Of a stretch of DNA of 64,000 bases, positions 62,559 to 64,000 are shown one piece after another (the stretch's first letter is position 1; the number at the start of each line of letters is the position of its first letter). The notes beneath the pieces were generated by a model. It had not been told where the DNA came from, made no database searches, and saw only the letters and a program-made list of their open reading frames with translations. This DNA is from Carya illinoinensis (taxonomy: Eukaryota > Streptophyta > Magnoliopsida > Fagales > Juglandaceae), in assembly GCF_018687715.1 (NCBI RefSeq), contig NC_056764.1, positions 7,219,001 through 7,283,000 on the forward strand, read 5' to 3'. The position numbers and the translations under genes are program-made.

Positions 62559-63783
62559 CTATATCGAGACGACCGTGTTCATCTGGCGCGTCCATGATGT
62601 TATGGCTGATTTTATTCTTGCTGCTAATGCCAGTATTATTGTCCCGAAGCAAACCGGATGTGTAGGATTTGTTTTCTCTCCTTGTATGATATTCAATTTG
62701 CTACAGGCCTTGGGCAAAGCAACGCCTTTATAAGCATTGCAGATATAGCTTATAAAGTTTTCGTAATCCTGCGAGGGAAATATTGTATTGGTTCTTAGAG
62801 AAAGAAATAGCAACTGTTTACTATCCATTTCTCATCAATATAAATGATAAGAAATAAATAACATTGAAGACACTCTTGTACAGCCGTGATCGATAATATT
62901 AGAAAACAGAAGACATTCAATATTGACATAGACAAAACAACAAACCTCGTAGAGCGGTTCTCCATCCACAACTACCCAAGGCACATACTTATGAGGAGGC
63001 TCAAGGGCATCTGTTTCAGCTGCATATTGTAATTCAAGCTTCATAAAGAAAAATTAATCCCATTATAAGCCGAACCAATTGCAGACTACATATGAACTTG
63101 GGCTTGTAATATACTCGTACATAAGCCGCAATGAGAAAATAAAGCAAAATGGTACACCTAGTGTCCAGTCAAGAGAATAATCATAAATGAGGTACACCCC
63201 CCCCCCCCCCCCCCCCCCAATTGCCAGAAATGTGTTTAGAGTTCATTCAGTTCAAGGTACTTGAAACTCCAGTCCCTCTGTGTAAGAAACTCTTGTTCGA
63301 AGTCCTTTTGTCCAGTATACTAGCTACAAGTTCAAATATAAAAGAAAAGGACTGATAATTTGTTTGGCATGATTCCAAAATAACCATCCTGCCTTCAATG
63401 GTGTACCCCCTGTAAGGCTATACATGATTTTAAAGTATCTTAGTGCACATTAGTAAACAATATTCAGTCATTCACCGAAGGATAATCTATTCATATAATT
63501 CAGTTTACAAGTCAAATTGGTACACTAAAATCAAGTATAATTTTGATAAAATTGATTCTTGAGAGGACATTAATATTAAACTAGGGCATGAAATCATTTT
63601 CACAAAGATAACTCACACAACATGAATGATTAGAAGACCAACCTCTTTTCCATATCCGCTGCTATAGCAATCTGTAATTGGTTTTGGATCCAAACCCAAT
63701 TTGTCGAAGCATGATTCCCACTGGGGGTACTTGCGTTCATAGACTAAAGTCTCCACGCAATTGATAAAAGGAAAATGCTCACT
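62559..63783 (-). CDS. GILT-type thiol reductase, 3' half (runs off window)
   Basis: The C-terminal 147 residues of a gamma-interferon-inducible lysosomal thiol reductase-like protein, a secreted or vacuolar disulfide reductase in plants (Arabidopsis OSH1 family). Exons 63783-63643, 63038-62946 and 62768-62559 are in phase 0. Marks: 'SEHFPFINCVETL', 'WESCFDKLGLDP', 'DCYSSGYGKELELQYAAET' across a splice, 'PPHKYVPWVVVDGEPLYEDYENF' likewise, and 'YICNAYKG...PKAC'. The CXXC active site lies in upstream exons beyond the right edge; none of those exons was recognised between 63787 and 64000. The tail after 'PKACSK' is divergent, as usual in the family. Confidence 0.88.
63197..63218. repeat. Homopolymer of 22 C
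   Basis: An uninterrupted run of 22 C bases inside an intron of the GILT gene. Length is likely variable or mis-called. Confidence 0.9.
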
Positions 63784-64000
63784 CTGCAACAAGGTGGAGG
63801 TGAATGAAAATTTAGCATCCTCCCATTTGCATGTTACCTAAATCTTATGAAAATGACCAAGCAATTTGGTTTTTCATCCTTCTAAGCTCGAGCTAGGACA
63901 GATTATTCGTGAATACAAGGAATTACAACATCATTAGATGAATTTACTGATCTAGCGATCTTCCTCACAATTATATACAGAGCTTCCATACACACTATCA

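Overview
This is a 64 kb stretch of nuclear chromosome from a woody dicot. Genes have introns, intergenic DNA is very AT-rich and full of microsatellites and small DNA transposons, and the proteins (UGT87-type glycosyltransferases, LOB-domain, CCT-domain, FLX-like, WAT1-related/UMAMIT, TIM22, GILT) are typical land-plant families. The repeat flavour suggests a rosid tree, perhaps Fagales (walnut family), but that is only an impression. There are no prokaryotic features.

Layout. (1) 1-17.5 kb: a UGT87-type cluster on the minus strand. It holds one decayed copy (1562-3533), one copy with an intact reading frame whose single intron is swollen to 6.6 kb by a transposon inserted in a transposon (3711-11677), and one compact intact copy (14405-16635). 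(2) 18.5-27.2 kb: a decayed CACTA (En/Spm) element with a recognisable left end and a broken TNP2-like transposase. (3) 31-44 kb: single-copy regulatory genes, namely a CCT-motif protein (-), a LOB-domain protein (-) and an FLX-like coiled-coil protein (+). (4) 44.6-49.5 kb: an exon fragment and then a complete seven-exon WAT1-related transporter (-). (5) 51.2-54.4 kb: a fourth UGT87-type gene on the plus strand. It is an inverted duplicate of the third copy, including promoter and intron, with a triplicated TATA-bearing module. (6) 57 kb: a ribosomal protein S4 pseudogene (-). (7) 59.3-61.3 kb: TIM22 (+). (8) 62.6-64 kb: the 3' half of a GILT-type thiol reductase (-), running off the right edge.

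The genes do not form an operon-like system. The only functional cluster is the UGT87-type family, which probably glycosylates small molecules with UDP-sugars. The central story is how that cluster was duplicated, inverted, broken and remodelled by hAT, CACTA and MITE insertions. Paralogous empty sites and target-site duplications let several insertions be placed to the base. I found no credible new multigene system. The most useful observations are the nested insertion in a UGT intron, the rebuilt 5' regions of two UGT genes, the inverted 35 kb arrangement, and several unclassified repeats. Exon borders were derived by hand from splice consensus, reading phase and comparison between the copies.
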